This document shows, piece by piece, positions 25,503-34,006 of a stretch of 64,000 bases of DNA; position 1 is the stretch's first letter, and every line of letters begins with the position of its first letter. Under the pieces are notes generated by a model. The model made no database searches. It saw only the letters and a program-made list of their open reading frames with translations, and was not told the origin of the DNA. The stretch covers positions 124,001-188,000 of the forward strand of contig NZ_JANCPR020000005.1 of NCBI RefSeq assembly GCF_028657195.3, written 5' to 3'. Position numbers and translations under genes: made by a program. This DNA is from Streptomyces iconiensis (GTDB lineage Bacteria; Actinomycetota; Actinomycetes; Streptomycetales; Streptomycetaceae).

Positions 25503-27515
25503 ATGGAAGAGCCGCGTCGCCTCGGCGGCCGGTACGAGCTGGGCTCGGTGCTCGGCCGGGGAGGTATGGCCGAGGTCTACTTGGCCCAGGACACCCGGTT
25601 GGGCCGTACGGTCGCCGTCAAGACACTCCGCGTCGACCTCGCCCGTGACCCGTCGTTCCAGGCCCGCTTCCGCCGTGAGGCCCAGTCGGCCGCCTCGCTC
25701 AACCACCCGACGGTCGTCGCGGTCTACGACACCGGCGAGGACTACGTGGATGGCGTGTCCATCCCGTACATCGTCATGGAGTACGTCGACGGCTCCACGC
25801 TGAGGGAGCTGCTCCACTCCGGGCGCAAACTCCTGCCCGAGCGGTCGATGGAGATGTGCGTCGGCATCCTCCAGGCGCTGGAGTACTCGCACCGCAGTGG
25901 CATCGTGCACCGCGACATCAAGCCGGCGAACGTCATGCTGACGCGCAACGGCCAGGTCAAGGTCATGGACTTCGGCATCGCCCGCGCGATGGGTGACTCC
26001 GGGATGACGATGACCCAGACATCGGCCGTCATCGGCACCGCGCAGTACCTCTCGCCTGAGCAGGCCAAGGGCGAGTCCGTCGACTCCCGCTCCGACCTGT
26101 ACTCGACCGGCTGCCTCCTGTACGAGCTGCTGACCGTACGGCCGCCCTTCGTGGGCGACTCCCCGGTCGCCGTCGCGTACCAGCACGTGCGCGAGGAACC
26201 GCAGCCGCCCAGCGCCTTCGACCCCGAGATCACGCCCGAAATGGACGCGATCGTGATGAAGGCCCTGGTCAAAGACCCGGACTACCGTTACCAGAGCGCC
26301 GATGAGATGCGCGCCGACATCGAGGCATGCCTCGACGGGCAGCCCGTCGCCGCGACAGCGGCCATGGGCGCGGCGGGCTACGGCGGCTACCCCGAGGACC
26401 AGCCGACGGCCGCGCTGCGCGCGCAGGACCCGCAGACCTCGATGCTGCCGCCCATGCGCCCCGACGACGGCGGCTTCTACGACGAGGGGCGCGGGCGCCG
26501 CAAGCCCCGTAAGAGCCCCCTCTCCACGATCCTGCTGGCGCTCGCGGTGATCCTGGTGCTCGTCGGCGCGATCTTCGTCGGCAAGGCGCTGCTCAGCTCG
26601 CCTCCGAACGATCCGTCGGTGCCCGACGTCAAGGGCCTCTCCGCCTCCGATGCCAAGACCCAGTTGAAGAACTCGGGTCTGAAGGCCAGCGTGGGGGAGA
26701 GCGTCTACTGCAAGGCCAAGAAGAACACCGTCTGCCGCACCGACCCCGTCACCGGCAAGCGGGTCGACCGTGACAGCACGGTCAGCCTCCTGATGTCCAA
26801 GGGCACGGCGCCCCGCGCGGTGCCCGACGTCGAGGGCGATGTCTTCGCCGACGCCAAGCAGGAGTTGAGCGAGGCGGGCTTCAAGGTCGGCAAGAAGACG
26901 CAGGAGTCCGAGGAGACCGCCGGTACGGTCCTGGACCAGGACCCCTCAGGCGGCCAGAAGATCCAGAAGGGCTCGAAGGTCACGCTGACCGTCGCCACCG
27001 AGGCCCGGCCCACCGTGCCCAACGTCGTCGGCAAGAGCTACTCCGAGGCCGAGAACCAGCTCACCTCGCTGGGCTTCAAGGTGACCAAGGAAGAGCAGGA
27101 CGACGAGTCCAAGCCCGCCGACACCGTCCTGAAGCAGTCCCCGGGCCCCGGCAAGGCAGCCGAGGGCACGGAGATCACCCTGAGCGTCGCCAAGGCACCG
27201 GACGACGAGCCCGCCACCGTTCCTGACGTCACCAACAAGACGCTCGGTGACGCCAAGAGCGAGCTGGAGGGAGCCGGCTTCACCGTCGGCGCCGTACACG
27301 GCGACCAGTCCGACGAGGCGATCGTCGTCACCACCAACCCCGGCGCCAACTCCGAGGGCAAGAAGGGCGACTCGATCGAGGTCATGACCCGGCCGCCCGG
27401 TCCGGACGAGGGCGAGGACGGCGGCGACGACGGTGGCGGCCTGCTCGGCGGCCTGAGCCACCACGAGCGGGACAAGTGGAAGCAGGAGCGGGACAAGTGG
27501 AAGCACGGAGGGTGA
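25503..27515 (+). CDS. pknB: PknB, PASTA-domain Ser/Thr protein kinase
   Basis: A 670-residue membrane kinase sensing muropeptides or lipid II. The cytosolic kinase domain has LGRGGMAEVYLA, AVKTLR (ATP lysine), VHRDIKPANVML (catalytic loop) and MDFGIARAMG, with a TMTQTSAVIGT activation loop carrying likely autophosphorylated threonines. A helix at about 338-360 crosses the membrane; four PASTA repeats follow (about 372, 439, 502 and 569 onward). The chain ends in two copies of the 7-residue unit ERDKWK(Q/H). ATG 25503 follows GGAGA. It is the last gene of the operon with its opposing phosphatase and substrates upstream. Confidence 0.96.
   Translation: MEEPRRLGGRYELGSVLGRGGMAEVYLAQDTRLGRTVAVKTLRVDLARDPSFQARFRREAQSAASLNHPTVVAVYDTGEDYVDGVSIPYIVMEYVDGSTLRELLHSGRKLLPERSMEMCVGILQALEYSHRSGIVHRDIKPANVMLTRNGQVKVMDFGIARAMGDSGMTMTQTSAVIGTAQYLSPEQAKGESVDSRSDLYSTGCLLYELLTVRPPFVGDSPVAVAYQHVREEPQPPSAFDPEITPEMDAIVMKALVKDPDYRYQSADEMRADIEACLDGQPVAATAAMGAAGYGGYPEDQPTAALRAQDPQTSMLPPMRPDDGGFYDEGRGRRKPRKSPLSTILLALAVILVLVGAIFVGKALLSSPPNDPSVPDVKGLSASDAKTQLKNSGLKASVGESVYCKAKKNTVCRTDPVTGKRVDRDSTVSLLMSKGTAPRAVPDVEGDVFADAKQELSEAGFKVGKKTQESEETAGTVLDQDPSGGQKIQKGSKVTLTVATEARPTVPNVVGKSYSEAENQLTSLGFKVTKEEQDDESKPADTVLKQSPGPGKAAEGTEITLSVAKAPDDEPATVPDVTNKTLGDAKSELEGAGFTVGAVHGDQSDEAIVVTTNPGANSEGKKGDSIEVMTRPPGPDEGEDGGDDGGGLLGGLSHHERDKWKQERDKWKHGG
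27466..27507 (+). repeat. In-frame 21-bp tandem duplication at the pknB 3' end
   Basis: GAGCGGGACAAGTGGAAGCA occurs twice, head to tail, with period 21, encoding ERDKWKQ-ERDKWKH just before the final GG and stop. In the following gap GACGGGTCCCGTA is also repeated twice (27543 and 27558 area). Confidence 0.85.
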
Positions 27516-27599
27516 ACGCCCTCGTCCTACGGGCCACGGCAGGACGGGTCCCGTAAGACGGGTCCCGTAGAGCGGCTCCCGGCTCCCGTGGAACGCCCC

Positions 27600-27648
27600 G
27601 AGGACGCCCCCGGAGGACTGCTAGCGCAGTTCCTTCGGGGGCGTCCTC
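27600..27648. terminator. Convergent terminator overlapping the sortase stop codon
   Basis: GAGGACGCCCCCGGAGG and CCTTCGGGGGCGTCCTC form a long stem with a 15-base loop that contains the stop codon of the minus-strand sortase (27621-27623). The sortase's last residues (KRTPPKELR) are encoded by one arm. It separates pknB from the sortase cluster. Confidence 0.85.
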
Positions 27649-28457
27649 TTGTCGTCCACGTCCTGCGTACGCACCAGTTCGCCCCAAACGACGTACCGGT
27701 AGCGCGACGTGTAGACCGGGGTGCACGTAGTCAGCGTGATGTAGCGCCCGGCCTTCTTCTTGCCGGACTCCTTGGGTACGGGAGAGAGGACGTCGACGTT
27801 GTACTTGGAGGTCTGCGGGAGCGTGGCGTAGACCTTGTAGACGAACCAGGTGTTCTTCGTCTCGAAGACGACCGCGTCGCCCTTGCCGATCTTGTCGATG
27901 TCGTGGAACTTCGCTCCGTGCCCGTCGCGGTGCGCGGCGAGCGAGAAGTTGCCCGACTGATCCTGCGGGAGCGCGGACTTGACCGGCTTGTCGTAGTAGC
28001 CGGCGATGCCCTGGTTCAGCTCCTTGGGGTTGGTCCCCTTCTTCACGAGGATGTCCTTCTCGGACATCGAGGGCACGTGCAGAAAGCCGATTCCGTCCTT
28101 GGTGTCCAGGCTCCCCGGCGTCCTGTCGGCCGCCCAGTTGTCGCGCACCCGGTCGCCCTCGCGCTTGGAGTCCCGGTCGGCGAGCACGTTCGTCCACCAC
28201 AGCGAGTAGACGACGAAGAGCGCCAGCACCAGGCCCGCGGTGATCAGCAGTTCGCCGAAGACCCCGACAACGGTCGCGATCACGCCACGTGTACCGCCGC
28301 CACCGTCCCGCGCCGCTGCGGGCGTACCGCTGCCGCCGCCGTCCTCTCCCGGGGGCGCGGCGCCGTCGCCGGTGCCGTCGATCCGGCGCTCGCCGTCCGC
28401 GCCCTCCCCGGCGCTGCCTGGGCCTTCCGGATCTCCCTGTGTGGTGGTCTCTGTCAC
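27621..28457 (-). CDS. Class E sortase (1 of 3)
   Basis: A 278-residue transpeptidase that anchors surface proteins bearing LAxTG-type signals to peptidoglycan. A disordered Gly/Asp-rich N-terminus is followed by a transmembrane helix (about 70-92) and the sortase barrel with the triad residues in LAAHRDGHG (His), TLTTCTPVY (Cys) and YTSRYRYVVWG (Arg). Start GTG 28457 lies 10 bases after GGAGG; GTG 28475 also fits. No substrate with a sorting motif is encoded in the window. It is downstream of the second sortase on the same strand. Confidence 0.9.
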   Translation of the reverse strand: MTETTTQGDPEGPGSAGEGADGERRIDGTGDGAAPPGEDGGGSGTPAAARDGGGGTRGVIATVVGVFGELLITAGLVLALFVVYSLWWTNVLADRDSKREGDRVRDNWAADRTPGSLDTKDGIGFLHVPSMSEKDILVKKGTNPKELNQGIAGYYDKPVKSALPQDQSGNFSLAAHRDGHGAKFHDIDKIGKGDAVVFETKNTWFVYKVYATLPQTSKYNVDVLSPVPKESGKKKAGRYITLTTCTPVYTSRYRYVVWGELVRTQDVDDKRTPPKELR

Positions 28458-28509
28458 CTGGTCCGCCGCCTCCACGCTGTCGCACTCGCTGCCCGGGCGA
28501 CCGATCCGT

Positions 28510-29895
28510 TCAGTCGACGAGCGCGTCCGGCTTCCCCTCGCTGCGCGGACGCTCGTCCACCATTTTGCCCCAGACGATCAGACGGTACTTGGATGTGTAT
28601 TCCGGGGTGCACGTGGTCAACGTGACGAACCTTCCCGGCCCCTTGAAGCCCGACTCGGCCGGAACCGGGTCGATCACACCCGTATTGGACGGCGAGGTGG
28701 ACGGGAGCTGGCGGGTGACCTTGTAGGTGTAGAACTTCGACTGCGTCTCCACCACGACCTCGTCGCCGGTCTCCAGCTTGTTGATGTAACGGAACGGTTC
28801 ACCATGGGTGTTGCGGTGACCCGCGAGCGCGAAGTTGCCCTTCTTGTCCCACGGCATCGCGGTCTTCAGCGGCTTCTCGCCGTAGTGCCCGACCATGCCC
28901 TTGTCCAGAACGGCGCTCTTGGAGACGCCTTCCGCGACCGGTGCCGTGATGCCGATCTTCGGAATGTGGATGACGGCGAAGCCCTCGCCCGGCTCGAAGG
29001 CGCCCGCCTTGCGCTCCGGGTCGACGCCCTTCTTGCCCTGCTTCTTCTCGTCCCACTGCTTCTGGAGATCGCTGGTCGCTCCGCCTGCCTGCTGACCGGC
29101 GCGCACATTGCTCCACCACACCTGGTACACCACGAAGAGCAGCATCAGCACGCCGAAGCTGATGAACGCCTCGCCTATGAAGCGGCTCGCGATGATGCCG
29201 GGCCCGGGACGTGCGGCGCGCAGCGCCCTGCGCGCCTCCAACCGCGTGGGCCCCGGGGGCCGTTCGACACGCGGCGCCGCCGGTACGTCACGCCCTGGCG
29301 CCCCGGCCCTGCGCGCCTCCAGCTCCTCCACCCCCGGCTGCCGCAACCCGACGGTCCTGCGGTCCCCCTCCCCCTGCCGCCCGTACGGGACGTGGGGAGC
29401 GGGTGCCGGGGCGGGTCTCGGGGCCGGTGCGGGTGCGGGTGCGTGTGCCGGTGCGGGAGCGGGTGCGGGTGCCGGTGGTGTCGGACCCGGTGCCGGTATG
29501 CGGGGGTCCGCGTACGCCGCGCCGTCCCAGTACACCGTCTCGGGCTGGACCGGCTGGACCGGCTCGGCATACTGGACCGGCTCGGCCTGCTGGACGTGCT
29601 GGGCCTGCTGGACGTGCTGGGCCCGCTGCGGCTGGTACTGCCCGTGCTGGGGCGGTGACGGGTACTGCTGAGGCGGTCCCGGGTGTTGCTGCGGCTGAGG
29701 CTCCGGCTCCGGTTGGCGCTGGCCGGGTAGGGGATCGTTCAGCGGGTCGGCGAGTGCGTCGACGGCCTCGCGGTACGGGTCGCGGTCCTGATCCGGTCCT
29801 TCGGCGCTCGCCCGGGTATACGGATCTCCTCCGTACGGATCGCCCCCATAGGGCTCGCCGTACGCGCCGCCGTGCTCAGGGCGCACGGACGTCAC
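28510..29895 (-). CDS. Class E sortase with long repetitive N-terminal region (2 of 3)
   Basis: A 461-residue sortase. The C-terminal barrel has ALAGHRNTHG (His), TLTTCTPEYTSKYR (Cys and Arg) and ends LIVWGKMVDERP; a transmembrane helix lies at about 240-262. The first ~230 residues are cytosolic and disordered: Gly-Asp-Pro-Tyr repeats, then Gln/His-rich and Pro-Ala-rich repeats, far longer than in typical ~250-residue class E sortases. GTG 29895 overlaps the TGA of the upstream amidotransferase gene (GTGA), so the two are co-translated. Frame extension to 30012 is a shadow. Confidence 0.9.
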   Translation of the reverse strand: MTSVRPEHGGAYGEPYGGDPYGGDPYTRASAEGPDQDRDPYREAVDALADPLNDPLPGQRQPEPEPQPQQHPGPPQQYPSPPQHGQYQPQRAQHVQQAQHVQQAEPVQYAEPVQPVQPETVYWDGAAYADPRIPAPGPTPPAPAPAPAPAHAPAPAPAPRPAPAPAPHVPYGRQGEGDRRTVGLRQPGVEELEARRAGAPGRDVPAAPRVERPPGPTRLEARRALRAARPGPGIIASRFIGEAFISFGVLMLLFVVYQVWWSNVRAGQQAGGATSDLQKQWDEKKQGKKGVDPERKAGAFEPGEGFAVIHIPKIGITAPVAEGVSKSAVLDKGMVGHYGEKPLKTAMPWDKKGNFALAGHRNTHGEPFRYINKLETGDEVVVETQSKFYTYKVTRQLPSTSPSNTGVIDPVPAESGFKGPGRFVTLTTCTPEYTSKYRLIVWGKMVDERPRSEGKPDALVD

Positions 29896-30560
29896 CCGCC
29901 GACCGTCCCCAGACCGGCTGCGCGCGGCACCCCTGTCAGACCGGCCGACCGCTCGACTGCGCCCTCGTCCCCGCACCGCACCAGCCAGTTGGCCAGCATC
30001 CTGTGCCCCCACTCGGTGAGCACCGATTCGGGGTGGAACTGCACGCCTTCTACGGGGAGTTCACGGTGGCGCAGGCCCATCACGAGGGCGTCGTCGGCGT
30101 CGGGAGCCGAGCCCGTCCAGGCGGTCGCCTCCAGTGCGCCGGGCACGGCACCCCGTACGGCGAGCGAGTGGTAGCGGGTCGCGGTGAACGGCGAGGGCAG
30201 CCCGGCGAACACCCCGGAGCCCTCGTGCGAGACCCGCGAGGTCTTGCCGTGGAGCAGTTCGGGAGCGCGGCCGACCACACCGCCGTAGGCGACGGCCATG
30301 GACTGCATGCCCAGGCACACACCGAAGACGGGAAGGCGGCGCCGCGCGCAGTGCTCCACCATGGAGATGCACACCCCGGCCTCCTCCGGCACCCCGGGCC
30401 CCGGCGAGAGCAGCACGCCGTCGAAGCCCTCGTCGGCATGGCGGAGTTCGACCTCGTCGTTCCGCACGACCTCGCACTCGGCGCCGAGTTGGTAGAGGTA
30501 CTGGACGAGGTTGAAGACGAAGCTGTCGTAGTTGTCCACGACCAGGACGCGGGCGCTCAC
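29892..30560 (-). CDS. Class I glutamine amidotransferase (TrpG/PabA type)
   Basis: A 222-residue glutaminase subunit that supplies ammonia for anthranilate or 4-amino-4-deoxychorismate synthesis. VVDNYDSFVFNLVQYL opens the domain; the nucleophile lies in FGVCLGMQSMAVAYGG, the oxyanion region in LLSPGPGVPEEAG, and the His-Glu pair in GVQFHPESVLTEWG. The chorismate-binding large subunit is not in the window, so TrpG and PabA cannot be told apart. It is wedged between two sortase genes and overlaps both neighbours at start/stop, a conserved but functionally puzzling position. GTG 30560 is the coupled start. Confidence 0.9.
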   Translation of the reverse strand: MSARVLVVDNYDSFVFNLVQYLYQLGAECEVVRNDEVELRHADEGFDGVLLSPGPGVPEEAGVCISMVEHCARRRLPVFGVCLGMQSMAVAYGGVVGRAPELLHGKTSRVSHEGSGVFAGLPSPFTATRYHSLAVRGAVPGALEATAWTGSAPDADDALVMGLRHRELPVEGVQFHPESVLTEWGHRMLANWLVRCGDEGAVERSAGLTGVPRAAGLGTVGG

Positions 30561-30775
30561 GCGACGATCCCCGTCCCGGCGGAAGCGGCGCCCTCGGCAC
30601 CGCCGGCCGCACCGGCAGCGCCGTCGACGGTCACGTCGTTGAACGGGAGCATCGGTTCGGCCCAGGGGAAGACGTACTGGAAGAGCAGGAAGACGACCCC
30701 GGCGACCAGCACCAGCGAAATCAGTGCGCGCACGATCACATTGCCCGGCAGATGCCGCCAGATCCAGCCGTACAT
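30557..30775 (-). CDS. Small single-pass membrane protein
   Basis: A 72-residue protein: MYGWIWRHLPGN, then a transmembrane helix (VRALISLVLVAGVVFLLFQYVF, about 14-35), PWAEPMLPFND, and an Ala/Gly-rich external tail. Its TGA overlaps the GTG of the amidotransferase gene. The inner start at 30775 is chosen because MYGW begins the structured part; ATG 30817 is possible. No family name is recognised. Its place inside the sortase operon suggests an envelope role. Confidence 0.7.
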   Translation of the reverse strand: MYGWIWRHLPGNVIVRALISLVLVAGVVFLLFQYVFPWAEPMLPFNDVTVDGAAGAAGGAEGAASAGTGIVA

Positions 30776-30850
30776 CCCGCGATGCCGTCCTCTCTCCTCC
30801 CGTGCCCCACGGGGCACGCGTGCCGTCCAGGCCCACCCCAGAGTACGGCG

Positions 30851-31666
30851 TCAGCGGGTGAGCGCGTCCGGCTTCCCCGCAGAGACCGGCTGGGTCGCGT
30901 CCAGGTGGGCCCAGGCGATGAGCCGGTGGCTGCTGCCCCACTCTGGATCACAGGTCGTAAGAGTGAGGTAACGACCAGGCTTGGAGAACGGCGCCACCCC
31001 CTTGTCGAGCGGCGAGGGAACGGAGTTGAGCACTCCGGTGTCGCTGGGGAGCGTGCGGTACGGCCGTTTGGTGATCGTGTACGTGTACCAGGTGGCGCCG
31101 TCCGTCACCACGACCGGATCGCCGGAGCGCAGCTGGGGGAAGTCCTTGAAGGGGTCGCCGTAGGTGCGCCGGTGGCCCGCGACGGCGAAGTTTCCCTTCT
31201 GTCCCAGGCCGGCCGTACGAGAGTAGTGACCGAGGCCCTTGCGCAGGGTCTGTTCACCGGTGTTCTGGAGAACGGGCCTCGACCAGTCGCGCCCGAAGCG
31301 CGGGATGTACATCACGGCGAAGGACTTGCCGTCCTGGTAGGCGCGGGGGCCCGGAGGCGTTCCCGGAGTGGCCGCCGAGCCGCCCGCCTGGCCCTCGTCC
31401 CCGCTCCCCGCTTCCTGTCCGGCTCCGTCCCCCTGTCCGGCGCCGGAATCCGCGTCCCCGGCGCCGGCTTCGTCTCCCGCGCCGCCTTCCAGGGGTGCGT
31501 CGGCCCACTGGTCCTGGAGGCGTTCGATCTCACCGTCGGCGGCGTTGTCGGCGCGCATTCCCGTCCAGTAGAGGACGTAGACGACGAACAGCACGATCAG
31601 TACGCCGATGGTGATGCACAGTTCGCTGAAGCTTCTGACTACCGCTCGTAACGTCACCGCCGTCAC
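30851..31666 (-). CDS. Class E sortase (3 of 3)
   Basis: A 271-residue sortase with an N-terminal membrane helix (LCITIGVLIVLFVVYVLYW, about 16-34), a Gly/Asp/Glu-rich spacer (about 58-95), and the barrel with VAGHRRTYGDPF (His), TLTTCDPEWGSSHR (Cys and Arg). Near-identical C-terminal wording to the second sortase (GKPDALTR versus GKPDALVD) suggests duplication within the cluster. GTG 31666 is used; GTG 31657 has better spacing from GGGAG. It leads the sortase operon after the DUF881 gene. Confidence 0.9.
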   Translation of the reverse strand: MTAVTLRAVVRSFSELCITIGVLIVLFVVYVLYWTGMRADNAADGEIERLQDQWADAPLEGGAGDEAGAGDADSGAGQGDGAGQEAGSGDEGQAGGSAATPGTPPGPRAYQDGKSFAVMYIPRFGRDWSRPVLQNTGEQTLRKGLGHYSRTAGLGQKGNFAVAGHRRTYGDPFKDFPQLRSGDPVVVTDGATWYTYTITKRPYRTLPSDTGVLNSVPSPLDKGVAPFSKPGRYLTLTTCDPEWGSSHRLIAWAHLDATQPVSAGKPDALTR

Positions 31667-31701
31667 TCACTCCCGACCGCTCGCCGATCCCAGTCAGCCG
31701 C

Positions 31702-32439
31702 TCACCGCAGGGGCTTCGCGTGCTGGAGATCCACTGTGCCGGAGTAGCCCGGAAGAGTCATCGCCTTCTCCTCGTCGACTTTCCAGCCGAGGCCGTAGGC
31801 GTCCACGTATTCCTGGTAGTTGCGGATCGCGGGTGACTTCTCCAGTGCCTCGTTGAGCTTTCCTGTGTCGCCCACGGCGGTGACGGTGTAGGGCGGCGAG
31901 TAGACCCGGCCCTGGAGGATCAGCGTATTGCCGACACAGCGCACGGCGCTGGTCGTGATGAGCCGCTGGTCCATGACCTTGATGCCCTTGGCCCCGCCCT
32001 TCCACAGCGCGTTGACGACGGCCTGGAGGTCCTGTTGGTGGATCACGAGGTCGTTGGGCTGCGGATCGGGAAGCCCCGGCACCTTGGCCGTCGCGTTGGT
32101 CGGCGCGTCATCCAGCGTGACGGTCAGTCCGGAGCCCTTCACCTTCCTCAGGCCGGCGCCCTTCTCCAGCGAGCCCAGTTGGCGCTTCTGCTCCTTGGTG
32201 GTGCCGTCGTCGCGCTGCGCGAGCGCGTCGACCTGACGGCGCACGGCGGCGGACGAGCTGTCGAGTTCGGCGTTCTTCCTGCTGCGTTCCTGGATCAGGT
32301 CCGAGAGCCGCAGCATCGAGTCGTCGCTGCGGATGTTCGTCCCTTGCGCTGTGTTGAAGCTGACCCAGAAGATAAGTCCTGCCAGGGCGAAAACGCCGAG
32401 TGCGGCCAGCCGGGCAGGCCGGATGAACGATCTGGTCAC
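31702..32439 (-). CDS. DUF881-family membrane coiled-coil protein
   Basis: A 245-residue protein with one N-terminal transmembrane helix (LAALGVFALAGLIFWVSF), a coiled coil (about 45-90), and the DUF881 domain with GSGLTVTLDDAP, LVIHQQDLQAVVNALWKGGA and ISPPYTVTAVGD-like text (VYSPPYTVTAVGD). DUF881 genes are frequent beside division or envelope genes in Gram-positives; biochemical function unknown. It is divergent from crgA, sharing a 100-base promoter region, and heads the leftward sortase block. Confidence 0.88.
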   Translation of the reverse strand: MTRSFIRPARLAALGVFALAGLIFWVSFNTAQGTNIRSDDSMLRLSDLIQERSRKNAELDSSSAAVRRQVDALAQRDDGTTKEQKRQLGSLEKGAGLRKVKGSGLTVTLDDAPTNATAKVPGLPDPQPNDLVIHQQDLQAVVNALWKGGAKGIKVMDQRLITTSAVRCVGNTLILQGRVYSPPYTVTAVGDTGKLNEALEKSPAIRNYQEYVDAYGLGWKVDEEKAMTLPGYSGTVDLQHAKPLR

Positions 32440-32541
32440 CGTACCCTTGTCTCCCTCCGCCCCGGGAAACCACTACGCTAACGGACCACCCTCCCCGTGG
32501 ACCGTACGGCGGTCAGCAGCGCATCGACAGGAGAGTCTCTC

Positions 32542-32802
32542 GTGCCGAAGTCACGGATCCGAAAGAAAGCCGACTTCACGCCTCCGCCGGAGAAGAAGGC
32601 CACGAACATCGACCTCCGTGGCGGTGGTCGCCGGTGGGTGGCACCGCTCATGCTGGCGATGTTCGGCATCGGCCTCGCCTGGATCGTGGTGTTCTACGTC
32701 ACGGACGGCGGGCTGCCGATCGACCCACTGGGCAACTGGAACATCGTGGTCGGCTTCGGCTTCATCGCGACCGGGTTCGTGGTCTCCACCCAGTGGAAGT
32801 GA
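32542..32802 (+). CDS. crgA: Cell division protein CrgA
   Basis: An 86-residue two-helix membrane protein that coordinates FtsZ-ring assembly with hyphal growth and sporulation septation in Streptomyces. [19 protein letters not shown] is the conserved cytosolic start, followed by helix 1 ([21 protein letters not shown]), the short external loop [14 protein letters not shown], and helix 2 ending STQWK. GTG 32542 follows AGGAGAG. The upstream in-frame residues from 32497 are not family-like. Its stop abuts a DnaA-box cluster. Confidence 0.95.
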   Translation: MPKSRIRKKADFTPPPEKKATNIDLRGGGRRWVAPLMLAMFGIGLAWIVVFYVTDGGLPIDPLGNWNIVVGFGFIATGFVVSTQWK

Positions 32803-32805
32803 GAG

Positions 32806-33059
32806 TTATCCACAGGCTGATCCACAGCCTTGGAAAACTCACAAGATCTGTGGATAACTTTCCGAGTGTTGACGCCGATGTGACCGGGGCTCCGTAGGGA
32901 CGAGCCCCGGTCGCCCCGTAATTGCAGGGGAAACGGACGTCTGAACGACTACGGACGGCGGTACCGCGCCCCCCGTACTCCATGCACAAGATCCCGCACT
33001 CGCTGTGGACAACTCACCCGGAGCGAGGCTCTGTCCACCGTTGGGAGCGGTTCTCCACC
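32806..33059. promoter_or_regulatory. DnaA-box cluster downstream of crgA
   Basis: Perfect TTATCCACA at 32806-32814, TGATCCACA at 32818-32826 (one mismatch), and inverted TGTGGATAA at 32849-32857 lie within 52 bases. A perfect inverted Streptomyces-type box (TGTGGACAA) follows at 33004-33012, with weaker CTGTCCACC at 33031 and TTCTCCACC at 33051. The 281-base gap contains no gene. It is about 24 kb from oriC and could titrate DnaA. Confidence 0.7.
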
Positions 33060-33083
33060 GCTGCCGGGGCGTGGGCAGCGGCG

Positions 33084-33980
33084 TCATGGGGTGAGCTGCA
33101 TCGTGCGCACCACCAGTACGGCGACGGTCGCCAGCAGGGCCAGCGCGAAGGCCCCGTACTGCACCAGCTTCCGCTTCTCGCGCGGCGCGTGAACCATCGC
33201 GTAGGCGAGCAGCACGCCCACGACGAGGCCGCCGATGTGAGCCTCCCACGCGATGTTGTTCCAGGTGAAGGTGAAGACCAGGTTGATCGCGAGCAGGATC
33301 AGTACCGGCCGCATGTCGTAGCGCATGCGCCGCATCAGGATGGCCGTCGCGCCGAACAGCCCGAAGATCGCTCCCGAGGCGCCCAGCGAGGGCTGCTGGG
33401 GCGCCGCGATCATGTAGGTGAGCGCGCCGCCGCCGAGCCCCGAGACCAAGTAGAGCCCGAGGAAGCGCACCCGGCCCAGCGCCGCCTCCAGCGGCGGGCC
33501 CAGGAACCACAGCCCCAGCATGTTCATCGCGATGTGCCAGATCTCCTGGTGCAGGAACATCGAGGTGAGCAGGCGGTACCACTGGCCCTCGGCGACGCCC
33601 TCGACGGGCCCGTACGCCTCGGTGGCCGCTTGCCCGAACAGCAGCATGCGGTCCAGTAGCTGGTTCCCGCCGGCCAGGACCGCGAGGAACACCGCCACAT
33701 TGACGCCGAGCAGCGCCTTGGTGACCAGTCGGGGGTCCGACGTGAGGCTGCCGCCCGCTATCGTCCTCGGCTGATTCGCGCCCGGCGGGTGTCCGGTGCC
33801 CGAGCCTGAGCTGACGCACTCGGGGCACTGGAACCCGACGGAGGCGGGGATCATGCAATCGGTGCAGATCGCACGCTCGCACCGGGCGCAGGAGATCCCC
33901 GTTTCCCTGTCGGGGTGCCGGTAACAGAACGCCGGGCCCCGCTGCTCCGCCCGGTCCCCCGGCTGTCCGTTCTGCTCCAT
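33084..33980 (-). CDS. Rhomboid intramembrane serine protease with N-terminal zinc finger
   Basis: A 298-residue rhomboid protease. A B-box-like zinc finger comes first (CYRHPDRETGISCARCERAICTDC in two halves, about 19-42, then CPEC), a linker, and six to seven membrane helices. Catalytic Ser is in SLGASGAIFGLFG, catalytic His in WEAHIGGLVVG, with the HxxxN-like helix HIAMNMLGLWFLG. It cleaves membrane proteins within the bilayer; targets unknown. ATG 33980 gives MEQNGQPGDR. Confidence 0.92.
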   Translation of the reverse strand: MEQNGQPGDRAEQRGPAFCYRHPDRETGISCARCERAICTDCMIPASVGFQCPECVSSGSGTGHPPGANQPRTIAGGSLTSDPRLVTKALLGVNVAVFLAVLAGGNQLLDRMLLFGQAATEAYGPVEGVAEGQWYRLLTSMFLHQEIWHIAMNMLGLWFLGPPLEAALGRVRFLGLYLVSGLGGGALTYMIAAPQQPSLGASGAIFGLFGATAILMRRMRYDMRPVLILLAINLVFTFTWNNIAWEAHIGGLVVGVLLAYAMVHAPREKRKLVQYGAFALALLATVAVLVVRTMQLTP

Positions 33981-34006
33981 CGCTCCGACCCCTCCGTCTC
34001 GTTCAC

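Noticed and set aside
32806-33059. A second replication origin
   Set aside because: Only six boxes, no AT-rich unwinding element, no replication gene adjacent; the dnaN-dnaA gap has the full oriC set.
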